A stretch of DNA of 27,414 nt from Seminavis robusta. Taxonomy: Eukaryota > Bacillariophyta > Bacillariophyceae > Naviculales > Naviculaceae. This document shows, one piece after another, positions 8,922-19,955 of the stretch; positions within the stretch are counted from its first letter, which is position 1; every line of letters starts with the position of its first letter. The notes under the pieces were generated by a model. That model saw nothing but the letters and a program-made list of their open reading frames with translations. It did not search any database and was not told the DNA's origin. The position numbers were made by a program, and so were the translations under genes. The stretch is from contig CAICTM010001535.1 of the NCBI GenBank assembly GCA_903772945.1, forward strand, positions 1 to 27,414, read 5' to 3'.

Positions 8922-10085
8922 ATGTTATCTCCAGCACTGCTAATTTTCTGTTCCCTGCCAACCATGGCGGCATTCTCGACGGGACCAGTTTCGGCTACCC
9001 ATGATACCCCCCATTATTACGTTCCTTCACCAAGAAGTCGGTCATTGGTTCCATTATCTTCTTCTTCTCAAGATTCTTCCTTTGACATGTCCGAATTATC
9101 GAGGCGAATAGAAGGATTGCAGACGGCCGAAAACGTTTTGGCGAATGACAGCGATGGCATCATTAGTTTGCCCGTTATTGCCTTTGATGCTCTGCTCCCC
9201 AATCAACGCATGAAGGGACGAACCACCGATCGGACGTTTGGTCGGTTATTGGCCGGTCTGGGTCTCGGAGGATTATTCTGTATGGTTAGTGTCAATCATG
9301 CCCATCGCAAGGTGCGACGCAATGGCGTCATTTGTCGCATTGAACTCTGCGATGCTCCTGCCAGTGGAAATTCAGCCAATGGTCGAGCCATGACGGCCGT
9401 CGATTTCCAATTGGTGGGGTTGCGACGGTGTCGATTGGTGGGACCACCGACGGGTATGAAGGCACGCATTGGACGATGGAGACGCATGTATTGTCCGGAT
9501 GGAGAAGGAAGCAAATTGGGATTTGGTGACGAACGCTTTGTCGATGTTTATGATCACATGGCATCCCAACTAGACGACGACAATAAACTGGTTGCAGCCG
9601 AAGACGCCACGGGACTTCCTTCCAAGAGATGGACCCAAGTTCCAGTCGATTGTGATGTGGATAAGGGTGATAAGATCGCACAAAATGAAGACCCAGAGAA
9701 AGAACAAGTAGTGGAAAGGGCACATGCCGTTATCGCCCTATTGGATAAATGGGAAAAACTGGCCTCAGATGTCAAAACTTACGAAAACACAGATGTGGTA
9801 GCAGGAAGTCGTGTCATGAAAGGACAACCGGGGTTGCGTGTGGATCCAGCAGCCTTGTTGAGAGTTGTACGCAAGGATATTGGGCCTCGACCCTCACCCG
9901 AAGACCCAACATCGTTGGCCCTTTGGGGAGCCTCACTCATCAATCCACTACCATCGTTAGGGGTGGCACCCGAAATTCGTGGAAAGCTCTTGGAATCACC
10001 CAGCGCCATGGACAAACTAGATGTACTGGAAGCCGGTTTGAAGCGTTCCATTGGCAATTTGGAAGGAAATTTGCCGTTATTTTGA
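8922..10085 (+). CDS. LON substrate-binding (PUA-like) domain protein, likely plastid-targeted
   Basis: A single-exon frame of 387 codons. I chose the ATG at 8922 because it starts a signal peptide; the frame is open 42 bases further up only through a TTG. Residues 1-17 are hydrophobic and end in MAAF, with Phe18 at the likely cleavage site as in diatom plastid precursors (ASAF-type). Residues about 80-190 resemble the N-terminal LON domain: ISLPVIAFDALLPNQ, GLFCMVSV, GVICRIELCD, DFQLVGLRRCRLVG. A charged linker follows, and the C-terminus (about 310-385) is helical and contains LALWGASLINPLP. There is no AAA+ or protease domain, so it is a stand-alone LON-domain protein, known in plants and bacteria and of mostly unclear role. 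It converges on the lipase gene. Confidence 0.65.
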   Translation: MLSPALLIFCSLPTMAAFSTGPVSATHDTPHYYVPSPRSRSLVPLSSSSQDSSFDMSELSRRIEGLQTAENVLANDSDGIISLPVIAFDALLPNQRMKGRTTDRTFGRLLAGLGLGGLFCMVSVNHAHRKVRRNGVICRIELCDAPASGNSANGRAMTAVDFQLVGLRRCRLVGPPTGMKARIGRWRRMYCPDGEGSKLGFGDERFVDVYDHMASQLDDDNKLVAAEDATGLPSKRWTQVPVDCDVDKGDKIAQNEDPEKEQVVERAHAVIALLDKWEKLASDVKTYENTDVVAGSRVMKGQPGLRVDPAALLRVVRKDIGPRPSPEDPTSLALWGASLINPLPSLGVAPEIRGKLLESPSAMDKLDVLEAGLKRSIGNLEGNLPLF

Positions 10086-10535
10086 GGCAAGCATCAAGGG
10101 ATCGGCAGAAGCGCTTGGAAACAGCTCGTTGCTGCTTCCATTGAGTCCAACCCAATCGAATATGTACAAATACGGCCCGCATTTTGCGAGAGCTTGGGCC
10201 TTTCAATCGACAATACTACGTACACCCCAAACGAGCGAGAAAGAGAACAATTTTGAAATAGGTCAACGCTGTTGTAAAAGACGCTTTAGATTGGATTCTG
10301 TGAAGAATGAATAGAAGCCCTATGGAGAAAAACTAGTTGCATGAAGACTAACGCTTCAGTAGGTCTCCAGGGCAAGCTGTCATTTCTCTTAGGCAAGGGA
10401 TGGGCTCGATTGCTCTAGAAGCTTATTTCTGATTGACTTGGTTTGCACAGCAATCGAACCATGACATGCGCTTCCAAAACTGATTCAAATGAAAACTGTT
10501 GCAGCTGCTGGCTAGCTAACTAGCTGATAAACTAA
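10086..10535. other. Convergent intergenic region, 3' ends of two genes
   Basis: 450 bp between the stop of the LON-domain gene (+) and the stop of the lipase gene (-). No gene is seen. Close to the lipase stop lies a run of near-repeats of CTAGCTAACTAGC (about 10510-10540) that can pair with itself; it may shape the 3' ends of the two transcripts. Confidence 0.45.
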
Positions 10536-13500
10536 CTAGCTTCTCTCCATGGTCTCCTTCCGAGGTTGAATGGTTTCCCACTTACTGGGTGTCGATGTGG
10601 TGTCATCGTCGCCATCGTGGACTGAAGAATGCGTCGACAACGTGTCATTCTCGGAGCCCTTTCGCTGCCGAGCGGGCTCGAGCGGAATGGTCTCCACTGG
10701 AGGGTGGCACTCAATGCGTAACACGGGTCTGTCTCTGCTAGGGTTCAGTTCCCTCTTGCCCGTGCGAAGTGCTTCCAGGCAATTGTCAAGGGTGTCTGCT
10801 ATCCGATAGTGCGTCTTGATCATAGCAGTGTGCTCGTATGCAGTAATAGATCCTCCTTGGTACACTCGGTACAAGTCATTGAGATTCAAGTCGCTGAAAA
10901 GCTGTCGATTGTAAAATTAATCGTAGCGGTACAAAGCAGTGAGTAAACCACTTCAGCCAGTCGAATCACGAAAAAGCATAGTCGCGCTTACCTTTGGATA
11001 GTCAATTATGGAGACCTGAGGAACCAGGGTTGTGCTACCGTGAAACTCTTGTGTCAAGAGAGTCGATGTGAAGCCAACAGCGGCCTCCATATCATGCAAG
11101 AACCGCATCTTGGCTTTCATATCGTTCTTCAGATACATTTCCAGTGTAGCGAGCAGAAATCCACCTCTCCAACTGTGCTCGTGCGCACCGCTGGACCAAC
11201 GACACGGTCTGCCCACGCCTCCTTTGGGGTTAAAGAAGAAAGGGACAATGTGCGGGTTCACTTGTGCAGCAATGAAGAACTGACAGTTGAGCATCTCTGC
11301 TAGACCATTGACGGGGATATCGCTATCAATGGAGCCATCAAAGTAGGTTTGATCTCGGGGATTCTCGCGGACTGATCCGTCTGGCATCTTGTACTGTAGT
11401 TTCATGGCAGGAATAAAACCTGGAACAGCCGCGCTGGCAACAACGGCCGAGGCCAAGGTGACGTTTGGCACAGTCAAGTGATTGAGCAAGACAGGAGGAG
11501 CCTTCTTGGTTGTTGCTGATACCGTAACACAAAAAATGCGACCGGTTTTGCGGTAGGCTTCCTCGAACGTCATGTCGCCCATCGTGAACCTGTCCAAGCG
11601 AAAACAATGTAAGCATCCGTTCAATGAATGATGCAGAGAGTTCAGACAGTATCTACAACGCTAACTTACCACCTGATCAAATCAAGCCATTCTTGTTGTG
11701 AAAACAGATTTCCATTCTCTGACAAGCTCTTCATGCGGTCTGGCCACGACCTGGAAAAGCAGGTCAATCGTTTCACAATGACTTCCGGCTTCATATCTTG
11801 TAACAGCTCTTCGTCAGTTCGAGTACAGATGACTGATGGAAGCGAACAAGCAAGGAAATGATAACAAAATGAGATGACACTGATGTTGGATAACGAACTT
11901 CCCAGAACAAAAAAGGATGCTCCAACTAACTTACTCGCTGCAATGACAGCTCCGGCACTGGTACCACTGATAATATTGGGCAACACCCCGGCCTCCAGCA
12001 AACCTCGAATATGTCCAAAGTGATAGGCTCCCATAGTCGAGCCACCACTCAAACAGAGTGCTGTTCGTCCATACGCAGCGCGCGCTCGCTTAAAGATATC
12101 CGCGACTTGCTTTCTATGAAAGGATGGCAATGTTGTCTTGTTCTTTTTCTTTTTGAGAGTTGGCGGCGGTTGTTGTTGTTGCTGTCCCTCTGCCAAGGAC
12201 TCCAAGGAGGACACTGAATCGCCAGTAGATTGCTGCTTGAACGACGAGGAGGAGTTGGATCGCTTTGCCGTGTCAAAGTCATTACCACTGCCAAAGTTGT
12301 CCAATGCGTTGGTAGCAAAGCCAATGAGTGATCTCCAAATCTTGTCCTTTTCATGGCGCATTTTGAGATCGAGTGACTCTTCGTAATCCCGAATGGTGGC
12401 GCTATTTTCCTCCCCGTCATCGTCTGGATCATCGGGAAGTTTGAGTGCTTCATCGGTGACCCATTCCATGGTTTTGGCCACCTCTTGGATAAAGTCTCGC
12501 ACAATGTGCATGGGTTCTCCCGTGTTGGTGTAGCAAAACAAATCTTCACTCATGATACCTCCTACATTCTTTCTAGTACATTGTTGCAAGACGGCCAATG
12601 CCTGTAGTGAGTCTCCCGCTTCTCGTGCATGTTTCATGTCCTTCATCAGGTTGACAATGAAAGACCAATTGTATCGTTTGGAAGCGGCCGTGTTGGCATC
12701 CAACTGTGCTTGCCACTTGTCTCGCTTTTGGGACTTGTCGAGCTGCGAGGCTAGTTCGTACCATTCCTGATAACTTTTGGCCTTTGCCATTCGCTTGCGG
12801 AGGGCCCGATGTTTGGGTTTGGCGACGAGGCATTCGGCCAATCGAATCCCCAATCGAATGACGACATAGACACAGAGCTCGACTGCAATCAAAAAGTAGG
12901 TCAATGCCAGTACGGGCCAACGCAGGATACGTGCCGAGATGCCATGCATCTTTCCTGGAATGATACTCAAGACACAGAGAGTCATGAGTATCCCTCCAAA
13001 GGCTCTCCAGAGGAACAATCCCACTTTCCAGTCCATGAGTGGCCATTCGCGTGATACCCATTGGGTCCAAGAACTGGGCGTGGTGACACTGGCATGCCAT
13101 CGTTCCATGAATTCCGTCATGTTGAGAAGTTCGGAGCGTTCGATATGTCCATCTCCATTGGAGTCGAAGTGTTTGAGTAGAAAGTCTTCCACGGCATTGG
13201 GGTTAATGCCACTGGCATGACTCTGCATGGTTTGTTCCCACAGTTGTTGCAGTCCAAATGGCGTCGAAGGCCATTCGGTGTCTTCCATCGATTCCAATAT
13301 ACCCTTGGGTAACAGGAACTCTAGAAACTTGGAACCGCCCAGCAAGAGATAATCCTTGGAATCACGGACGACCCGACCGGCAAGTATCGGTAGCGATGCC
13401 CAAATGGCAGGCAGGACATTTTCCCGATAAAAATCATACACAGACTCGGCTGTAATGTCTTCTTGGATCACAGTGGTGGCCTCTTCGTCCAGAACTTGTC

Positions 13501-13540
13501 GGGACTTTCTGGTTGGCTTTCCCATTGTTCTATTCTCCAT
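10536..13540 (-). CDS. SDP1-like triacylglycerol lipase (patatin family) with EF-hand and two membrane segments
   Basis: Hydrolyses triacylglycerol at lipid droplets in the SDP1/TGL family. The four exons are 13540-11935, 11832-11670, 11589-10992 and 10901-10536, giving 910 residues. All joins are GT-AG and restore family motifs (IRW|FTMGDMTFEEAY). Order of parts: a canonical EF-hand loop at residues 126-137 (DSNGDGHIERSE); two hydrophobic segments at about 174-195 and 209-235; the DUF3336-type region about 250-370; a low-complexity Ser/Gln/Lys linker; and the patatin core. The core has oxyanion loop GGSTMG at 499-504, nucleophile Ser528 in GTSAG, Asp674 in DGS, and GRPCRW plus LYLKNDMKAK-like sequence that define SDP1 relatives. 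The C-terminus is acidic and Ser/Thr-rich. The EF-hand is not part of the plant SDP1 layout as I know it. The ATG at 13540 is first in frame; another follows five codons later. Confidence 0.9.
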
Positions 13541-14771
13541 GTAGTAGTCAGCTTTCTCGTTTCGTTTCAATTCGCTTTCGTTGAGAGGGATAATGAGGTA
13601 ATTGCTACCACAACGATCCCGGATAATCTATCAAATCTTGGGCAATGCTACCCAGTCCAATCAATAGAATAGCTACAAGCAAAAACTCTTATGCTCTGTT
13701 CGCTTTGCCCCCACCAAACCAAGCAAGCAAAGCAAAAGCAGCGACTATTCACCAGCATTTTTGGATTGCTATTGCAAACCATCAGGAGCCATCACAAGCA
13801 AAGCAGTGACGCTTGTCCGTAACAGACCAAACTTGTATGGCCTCCCAGCTTGCAAAGAAAATGCCTGTCAAATGACGTGGGAGTCAAAGACAAGCATGTC
13901 ACTATGAAAATTGTGTACTGCATTTTGAGAAAAAGAAGAGCGTCATCGATCCATCAGCTACCGGTACCAATGGGCATTAACAATAACGAGAAAGAGAATG
14001 TCTTTGGAGCGGGCAGAGCGTGATACTTACAATGATCCGTTAGCACTGTCTGCATGCAACTACAGTCAACGCTCGCTTATATTTATAATCTTGTATTTAT
14101 TCGCTCTATAATATTTAAGAATACTCCAGTTCCCACATTTTTAACTCTAACCCTATTTTATTACTAGAGCACGTACAATTCTACGGGAATAGTTAGGGTT
14201 AGGGATAAAATCAATATTTATTCTCGCTGTTATATTTACTGAATTCCTGAATCCCCCCCAGTATATATATCTGAATGTTGACTGTAGCTTGATCTTGGTA
14301 AGGACACCGTCGGTCCCACGCTCCACGATCTTGATCGAACGCTTTTCTTTCATGACGGAATCGTACCGGTTTCCTTCTGTTGTGCATGGGTGGCCTCATG
14401 GATGAATCCCAAACAGCTATGTGCAGTCTCTTACCGATGACAAAGCAACCAAACAGCAAATGGTGGCAGGAGCGCAAATTTATCCTGGGCCATCCTTGCC
14501 GTTCGAAGCCTACTGCATGGTACCTTCCCGTACCGATACGGACCCGGTTTGACCCATCACATGTAGCCCTGCAAAACTACCTGATCTGGCTGGGACTGGC
14601 TGGCTAGTGTTTTAGTTAGACATGGAAACTTAGTAGAGGACCGTAATAATGCTGCTTCCCCTCCTACTACGGTACCGGCATGTTCTAGCCCATTTTGCAA
14701 ACACCAGTTTTGTTGAGTAGTATTTTGTAGACAAGTAAAAAGTTTGATTGCCTTCAATCAATACGATACCA
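13541..14771. other. Intergenic region with an A+T-rich island
   Basis: No supported gene in 1.2 kb. The first part is the upstream region of the lipase gene. At 14085-14250 lies an A+T-rich island with telomere-like GTTAGGGTTAGGG (14192-14204) and an inverted CTAACCCTA (14147-14155). It is bracketed by similar A+T-rich phrases, TATTTATTCGCTCTATAATA near 14094 and TATTTATTCTCGCTGTTATA near 14215. This could be a small decayed repeat. The last 400 bp would hold the 3' UTR of the AT-hook gene. Confidence 0.4.
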
Positions 14772-16886
14772 TCAGGCCAATGTCTGGTCACCTTCGTCCC
14801 CTTTCTTGTCCAAGAGGTCCATGACCTTGCTTGTTGATGGAGGTGCAGAAATGGTACCAAACAGCTTGTCCTCTTCACGTCTAATCTTGGCTTCTTCTGG
14901 AGAAATGTCACTCCTCTCAGCACCTCCGCACATCAATCTATTAATAGTAGAAAGCATAGATAGGGCCAGGAAACCAAGGACGGTTAGGACACATACAATA
15001 TCAAGCACTAGCAAGGCTCAGAATTTGCATCCACTTACTCCTCTAGTTCCAGTTCCAGTCGATATTCGAACGATGGCCCAAAGTATAACTGGGCAAACGG
15101 CTTTCCCTCTCCACTGGTTGCCGTTGAGTACAAGGAAACGGGATTGATGTCGTGCATTGCTTTATCAATGTCAGACTTTTCCAGTTGCTCACCATCGGCA
15201 AGCTCCATGAGGATAGTCCTTTCATCTACTTCCTCGTTGCTCAACCGGGCTTTGGACAAGTTTTTCAGAAAAATGGCCTAACACACACAACAGCGACAGT
15301 GCACAGATCAGTGAGAGGGCTTCATCATGGGAAGCACACAGAGGGAACGCATGTCTCAGTCACCTACCTTTTCCACAATACGACCAAAAAAGTCGTAACC
15401 AAGGAACGCCAATGCATTTGTGGTTTCATCATTGGGAGGTGGGAGGCCCTTATTCGGGTCAAATCCTACCCAATGGAGAAACCTGAGGCAACAGCACCAG
15501 CCAACATTTGTTAGTGAAGTAGAGGCAGTGGTACAGTAACACTCCTTTCTTTGTTGTTGTTGCGCGAATTTGTGTATGTACATACCTGGCCGAGTTTGCG
15601 GACATGTTGGACCATACTCCGTTTTCTTTTTTACCCTTGGTAGCCTTTCGTTGTGCCTCCCAATCCTTGTCCCCTTCTTCCTTCAAACGTCTTGGCAGGA
15701 AGGATCCCTTTCTGTGTTCCGAGAACTTCATGTACCATCCCTTGTCCATGAGGCTGGTTCGAACATCGAATTGGACCGCTCGTTCCAAGAGATGCCCTCC
15801 CGTCTCATCACTCTTGTTGTTGTTATTGTTATTGCTATTGGAAGTGGCAGACTCGGCAGTAGTAGTGTCTACTAGATCGGTTTCGTCTCCGTTTTTTTCG
15901 GCCTTTTCGGCAATGTCCTTGTCATCAGATTTGCTGGCATATTCATCACGCAGCTGATTCCATCGTGTATACGCTCTCATTTCTTCTGGATACATGGCCG
16001 ACAACTGCTCAAAATCGAATCCGCATTTTGGCGCATAGGACAATTTGTCATATCCTTCAAACGCTCGATACAACATGTGTGCATCCGGGAGAGCGGCGGG
16101 AATGGGCCGTCGCGGATTATTATTGTCGTGTTTTGAATTGTTGTTGTCAGTGTCCTTATTATTGGCTTTGGAGTGTTTGGCCACATCGATTTGTGCTTTT
16201 TGAAATTGTTGTGTGGCTTTTCGACGGAGTGCTCTGGCATCTTGAATTGTGACTTGTAGCAATCGCCGTGCTCCCAACAATGCGACCAAAACAGCTTGTG
16301 GTTTTGGATCGGGACCATCGCCAAATGCCGTCATCATACTAGCACCTTGCTTGCCGAGTGGAATGTGTTCGTAGAGTTCATCCCGTTTCGCTCGTTCCAA
16401 CTTTCGTTCCTTGACGGATTGATTGACTTCCTTTCGGGGTCGCCCTCTTTTGCGTTTTTTGGGTGCTTCCTCCTCCTCTTTGGTGTCATCTTGTGAGGGG
16501 CTAGTCGCCTTTTGGGGCACAGCTGCAGCAGCAGTAGAATTTTTTGTTTCATTGGACTGTTTCTTACTAGTGTCACCCTCATCCTCATCCTCATCTTCGT
16601 CGTAATCTTCCATGTCCAATTCAATTTTTGGCTCTATCTTTTTCAGCGGCGCTCGTTTCGGCGGTGCTGGATTTGTTTGTGATTGTTGTGATTGTGAACT
16701 ATCCAATCCTGCCGCGGAGAGAATATTGGAGACGGCCGTTTCAATTTCTTCGTTGGTCGCATTGCCCCTCGTTCGGTCCGACAAGAGCTCCAACACTTTT
16801 TGCATCTGCACATCTACTTCGCTGCCTCGTGCAGGCGGCTTGGCACTGGCAGCCTTGGGCTTCTTCTTCTTATTGTTGGGTGCCAT
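14772..16886 (-). CDS. AT-hook nuclear protein with conserved C-terminal block, function unknown
   Basis: The four exons are 16886-15586, 15482-15368, 15277-15039 and 14937-14772, giving 606 residues. Introns are 103, 90 and 101 nt with GT-AG ends, and the joins keep the frame (NSA|RFLHWVGF, VEK|AIFLKNL). An N-terminal basic stretch is followed by an acidic Asp/Glu run (DEDEDEDE) and an AT-hook (KRKRGRPRKE, about residue 150), which binds the minor groove of A/T DNA. Further on there are Asn-rich spacers and a well-ordered part with LERAVQFDVR, KGWYMKFSEHRKGSFLPRRL, then LAFLGYDFFGRIVEKAIFLK and a charged helix. The FLGYD...IVEKA helix recalls histone-fold subunits of transcription complexes, but this is a guess. 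Most likely a chromatin or transcription factor. It is divergent from the Tudor-like gene. Confidence 0.7.
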
Positions 16887-17138
16887 TGTCGACAACAACA
16901 GCAACGACACGAGCTTGTCTCTTCTTGTTGCTTTTTGTGTGTTGTGGTGTTGTCGTTTGTCATGTGGTCGTGTGGTGTGGCAAAATAGATTTAGCTCTAA
17001 CCTTATTTTGAATCTTTTCAGGCGTTTTCTCCTTCCTTATTTTGGCGCGAAGCCAACTTGCTTGCGATGTGGTCGCAGTCATCATTGACACAATTTTCAA
17101 CAATCGCAGGAAGAAACCCTTCATCTCAGAGCATAGCA
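16887..17138. promoter_or_regulatory. Shared divergent promoter region
   Basis: Only about 180-252 bp separate the start codons of two genes transcribed away from each other, depending on which ATG the plus-strand gene uses. Both would encode nuclear, low-complexity proteins, so co-regulation is plausible. No TATA box was identified with confidence. The minus-gene leader is rich in CAA and GACA repeats. Confidence 0.5.
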
Positions 17139-19470
17139 ATGGCAGCCCCAGAGGATAACAAAGACGCAGCAACTACCAGTAGTTCGGCTGATACTAATAA
17201 ACGAAAGCCAAAGTATCCTAATGGGACCAAAGTGCGAAAGGTACGTGAGGAAAAAAGATGAAGGGAAGCCATTATTATTGGATTGCTGCGCCAATAACAC
17301 TCAGATCAGATTTATTTTGTATTTTGGAACATACATGTAGCACTTTCCGGACTATGGATGGTTCCGAGGCAAGGTGGTAGATTGCCGTGGAGAACTCTAT
17401 TGTATCGTATACGAAGATGGTGACGAAGAAGATCTGTCAGAGGCAGAGCTAGAGCAAGTTTTAGATATTGACAAATCTTTGAGACAGCAGCCTACCAATT
17501 CGCAACAACCGCAGGACCAACCATCTACTGCAGAGAGACTATGGCTGGATAAGTTTAGTCAGATCCTCAGTTTCAAAGAAAAACATGGACATGTGCAAAT
17601 CCCAGCTTCGGGTCTTCATCGCGAATTGCAACTGTGGGTCCAAAATCAGCTCATGGCACACATCAACAGTGCGTTGACCCCGCAACAGCAAGCTTCCATG
17701 AGAGATATTGGATTGCTTCAAGAATTTCCACACGGGTCTGTCAAAGACAAAAAGAATTCAGCAACCGCTATTGCCAATGGCAGTTCCACCAAAAAAGTCC
17801 GTGACCCGTTGTGCAGAGTGGACGACCCTACACCATCTACAGCTCCTTCTGCCCAGATTTCCAGGACAGCCGTGGGAGTTGGAAATTATTCTGCCACTGC
17901 TGTCCACATGGCAACAACTCCACTTGCCACCGGTCAAAATACTGCCGCCCTTGCGGTTGTAGCCGCGGCAGAACACGTATCTCGAACAATGGCAGTGCCA
18001 GCAACAGAGACCGCCAAGACGACACGCACATCCGAGGTTGCTAGACACGTTCCTTCTGCAGCCACCAAACCAATAGACCAGTCTGCTTCTTCCCAGCAAG
18101 ACAGACCTGAGCGTGTCGCTACGGAGGCGGTGCAAAAATGTCAGGTACGTTTTGCTATCAATCAATCATTGTCCTTTTATCCATCACCACGAGGCTGACA
18201 ATGTCGTGGTTTTCATTTCCTGGCTGTCCTCCTTCAGGCCCACCAAAATAATGAAAGCACTGGCATCAATCGTCGTACCCATCATCACAGCGCTCAGCAA
18301 CAGTCACAGCAGCAGAAGCAGGAAACACAACAGAAATCAATGAGAATGGAAAATGACAAAAACAAGCAACTGCAGAATGAAGTGCCAATTGTCAATGGTT
18401 GCAAGAAGGTCAACGATGGCCAAGGCCTACTACAGACGAAACCACAGGATCAGCCACAAGAGCTCAAACGACAACAAGCAGGGGCTGGGTCCACGAACAA
18501 TGACATTCCTCACAGTAATCAACAGAATGTCACGCACAACCAACAACGCCAGCCTTTGTTGCCACGACAAGGCTCCACCAATGCAATTGCCAGCAATAAT
18601 ACACACAATTGCTCCAGCAACAACAACAAACAAGTCCAACCGATATTGCCGCGACCAACGGATCCAAGTTGTGTGAATCTGCAACAGCAGGTTTTACTAG
18701 ATCAAGTATGGAAACAACAACAGCTCATGTCTCTAGGTGCAGTATGGTGCATGAACCAGACTTTTAATGGCCAAGCCTGGCAGCAACAACAGCTACAACA
18801 ACAGCTACAGCTACAACAACAGCTACAATTCGGCTTCAATAATGGCGGAAGAAACATCCAAAACCAGCAAATTGGCACGGTCAATCTGCAGCTGCAGCAA
18901 AAGCAACAACTTGCGCAGCAATCGACTGAGGTGGTTGTCCAACGACTGACAGAGGTGGTGCAGCAACAAAAGCAGACCATTCAAGAGCTTACGGGAAAAC
19001 TACATTCAAAAGATCAGGGCATGCAAGAGCTCACAGGAAAGATTCATTCACAAGAAAAGATTATCTCGCAACTTCAAGGCGAGGTGCAGCAACTGAGGGA
19101 GCATGTCACAGGAAGCACCACACAAGGCGCAACAAGTGTCATGCCTGGATGCACTGCTAAGCAGAACCATCATCTGTTGAACAAGCGGACACAAGCAAAT
19201 GCCCTGCAAGCGCAACAGCAGCAATACGGCAGTGTTGGTGGGGCCGGAGCCCCCCAAGGTGCAGCCAAGAAGCGCAAGGAATGTAGCGACAGCGAGCCCT
19301 GTGTATGCAAACGGCAGCAGTTTGATTGGCAGGCCAAGTGTGCGGTGCAAGGTGCTGAAAAGGGCCAAGCCGACAAACCACCTGCAAAGATGCAGGAATC
19401 GTTACTTGACAATGGTGGAATAGTTCAGGCAGCATACCGGTACGAGATGGAAGGAAGAGTTGTCATTTGA
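17139..19470 (+). CDS. Tudor-like and helicase-associated (HA) domain protein, Gln-rich with coiled coil
   Basis: The exons are 17139-17240, 17341-18144 and 18238-19470, giving 712 residues. All joins are phase 0 with GTACG-type donors. An in-frame ATG at 17067 would add 24 residues; I prefer 17139 for its better context (GCAATGG). Exon 1 to 2 gives KVRKHFPDYGWFRGKVV with YEDGDEEDLSEAEL (residues about 30-75), a PTM/DIR17-type Tudor-like fold. Residues about 100-160 match a helicase-associated (HA) domain: W...F..I..FKEKHGHVQIP, then LQLWVQNQ and a final IGL. The rest is Ala/Thr-rich, then Gln/Asn-rich. A coiled coil at about 530-594 includes two tandem copies of QELTGKxHS. A short Cys cluster (CVCKRQQF) and Lys-rich patches lie near the end. 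Probably a chromatin-associated nuclear protein. Confidence 0.75.
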
Positions 19471-19955
19471 GTCAAGAACTCTCTTGTTGGTAGGCATAAA
19501 AGATCGGGGGGTATCCTGCTACTGACAGAGTTAGGGGTAGATAGCTATCTATAAGGAATGCCCCCATGTAATAAGCAGCTATTCTCAAAAGTGTTCTCAT
19601 GCTGGCTGGGGAGTTTCTATTTTTCTGTGGCTAGCTAGAGTCGATGAAAATGAATGCCCAAATCCATTGCTCAGAGCTGCATGCCAGATATACCGGGTAG
19701 CAAGCACACCAGCTCCCACTGCTACATGTACTACATGTACATGTAGTCTACCGTGCGGACACACCAATCCGTTCTCCACTGCTATCGGTACACCTAACGA
19801 TGGAAAATGGAAAATTGGAATCAGAAAATTGAAAATTCGAATTGTGAGGAATCGGCAAAAATTGCATTGGACGAAATTGGATCCTTGATCCCTCCTCCCT
19901 CCATTCTGCTCTTTTGGCTTCCAGCCTCATTCAAAGAGCTTTGGAGTTTCTCAAC
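19471..19955. other. Intergenic region with palindrome
   Basis: 485 bp between two plus-strand genes; no gene seen. It contains a perfect 16-bp palindrome CTACATGTACATGTAG at 19731-19746, preceded directly by another CTACATGTA (19722-19730), and an A-rich tract of repeated GAAAATTG-like words at 19803-19840. The latter lies about 120-150 bp before the next start codon and is probably promoter or leader sequence. Confidence 0.45.

Noticed and set aside
14380..14607. 75-codon plus-strand ORF in the intergenic region
   Set aside because: No family, low-quality composition, and it lies in the region expected to be the 3' flank of the minus-strand AT-hook gene.
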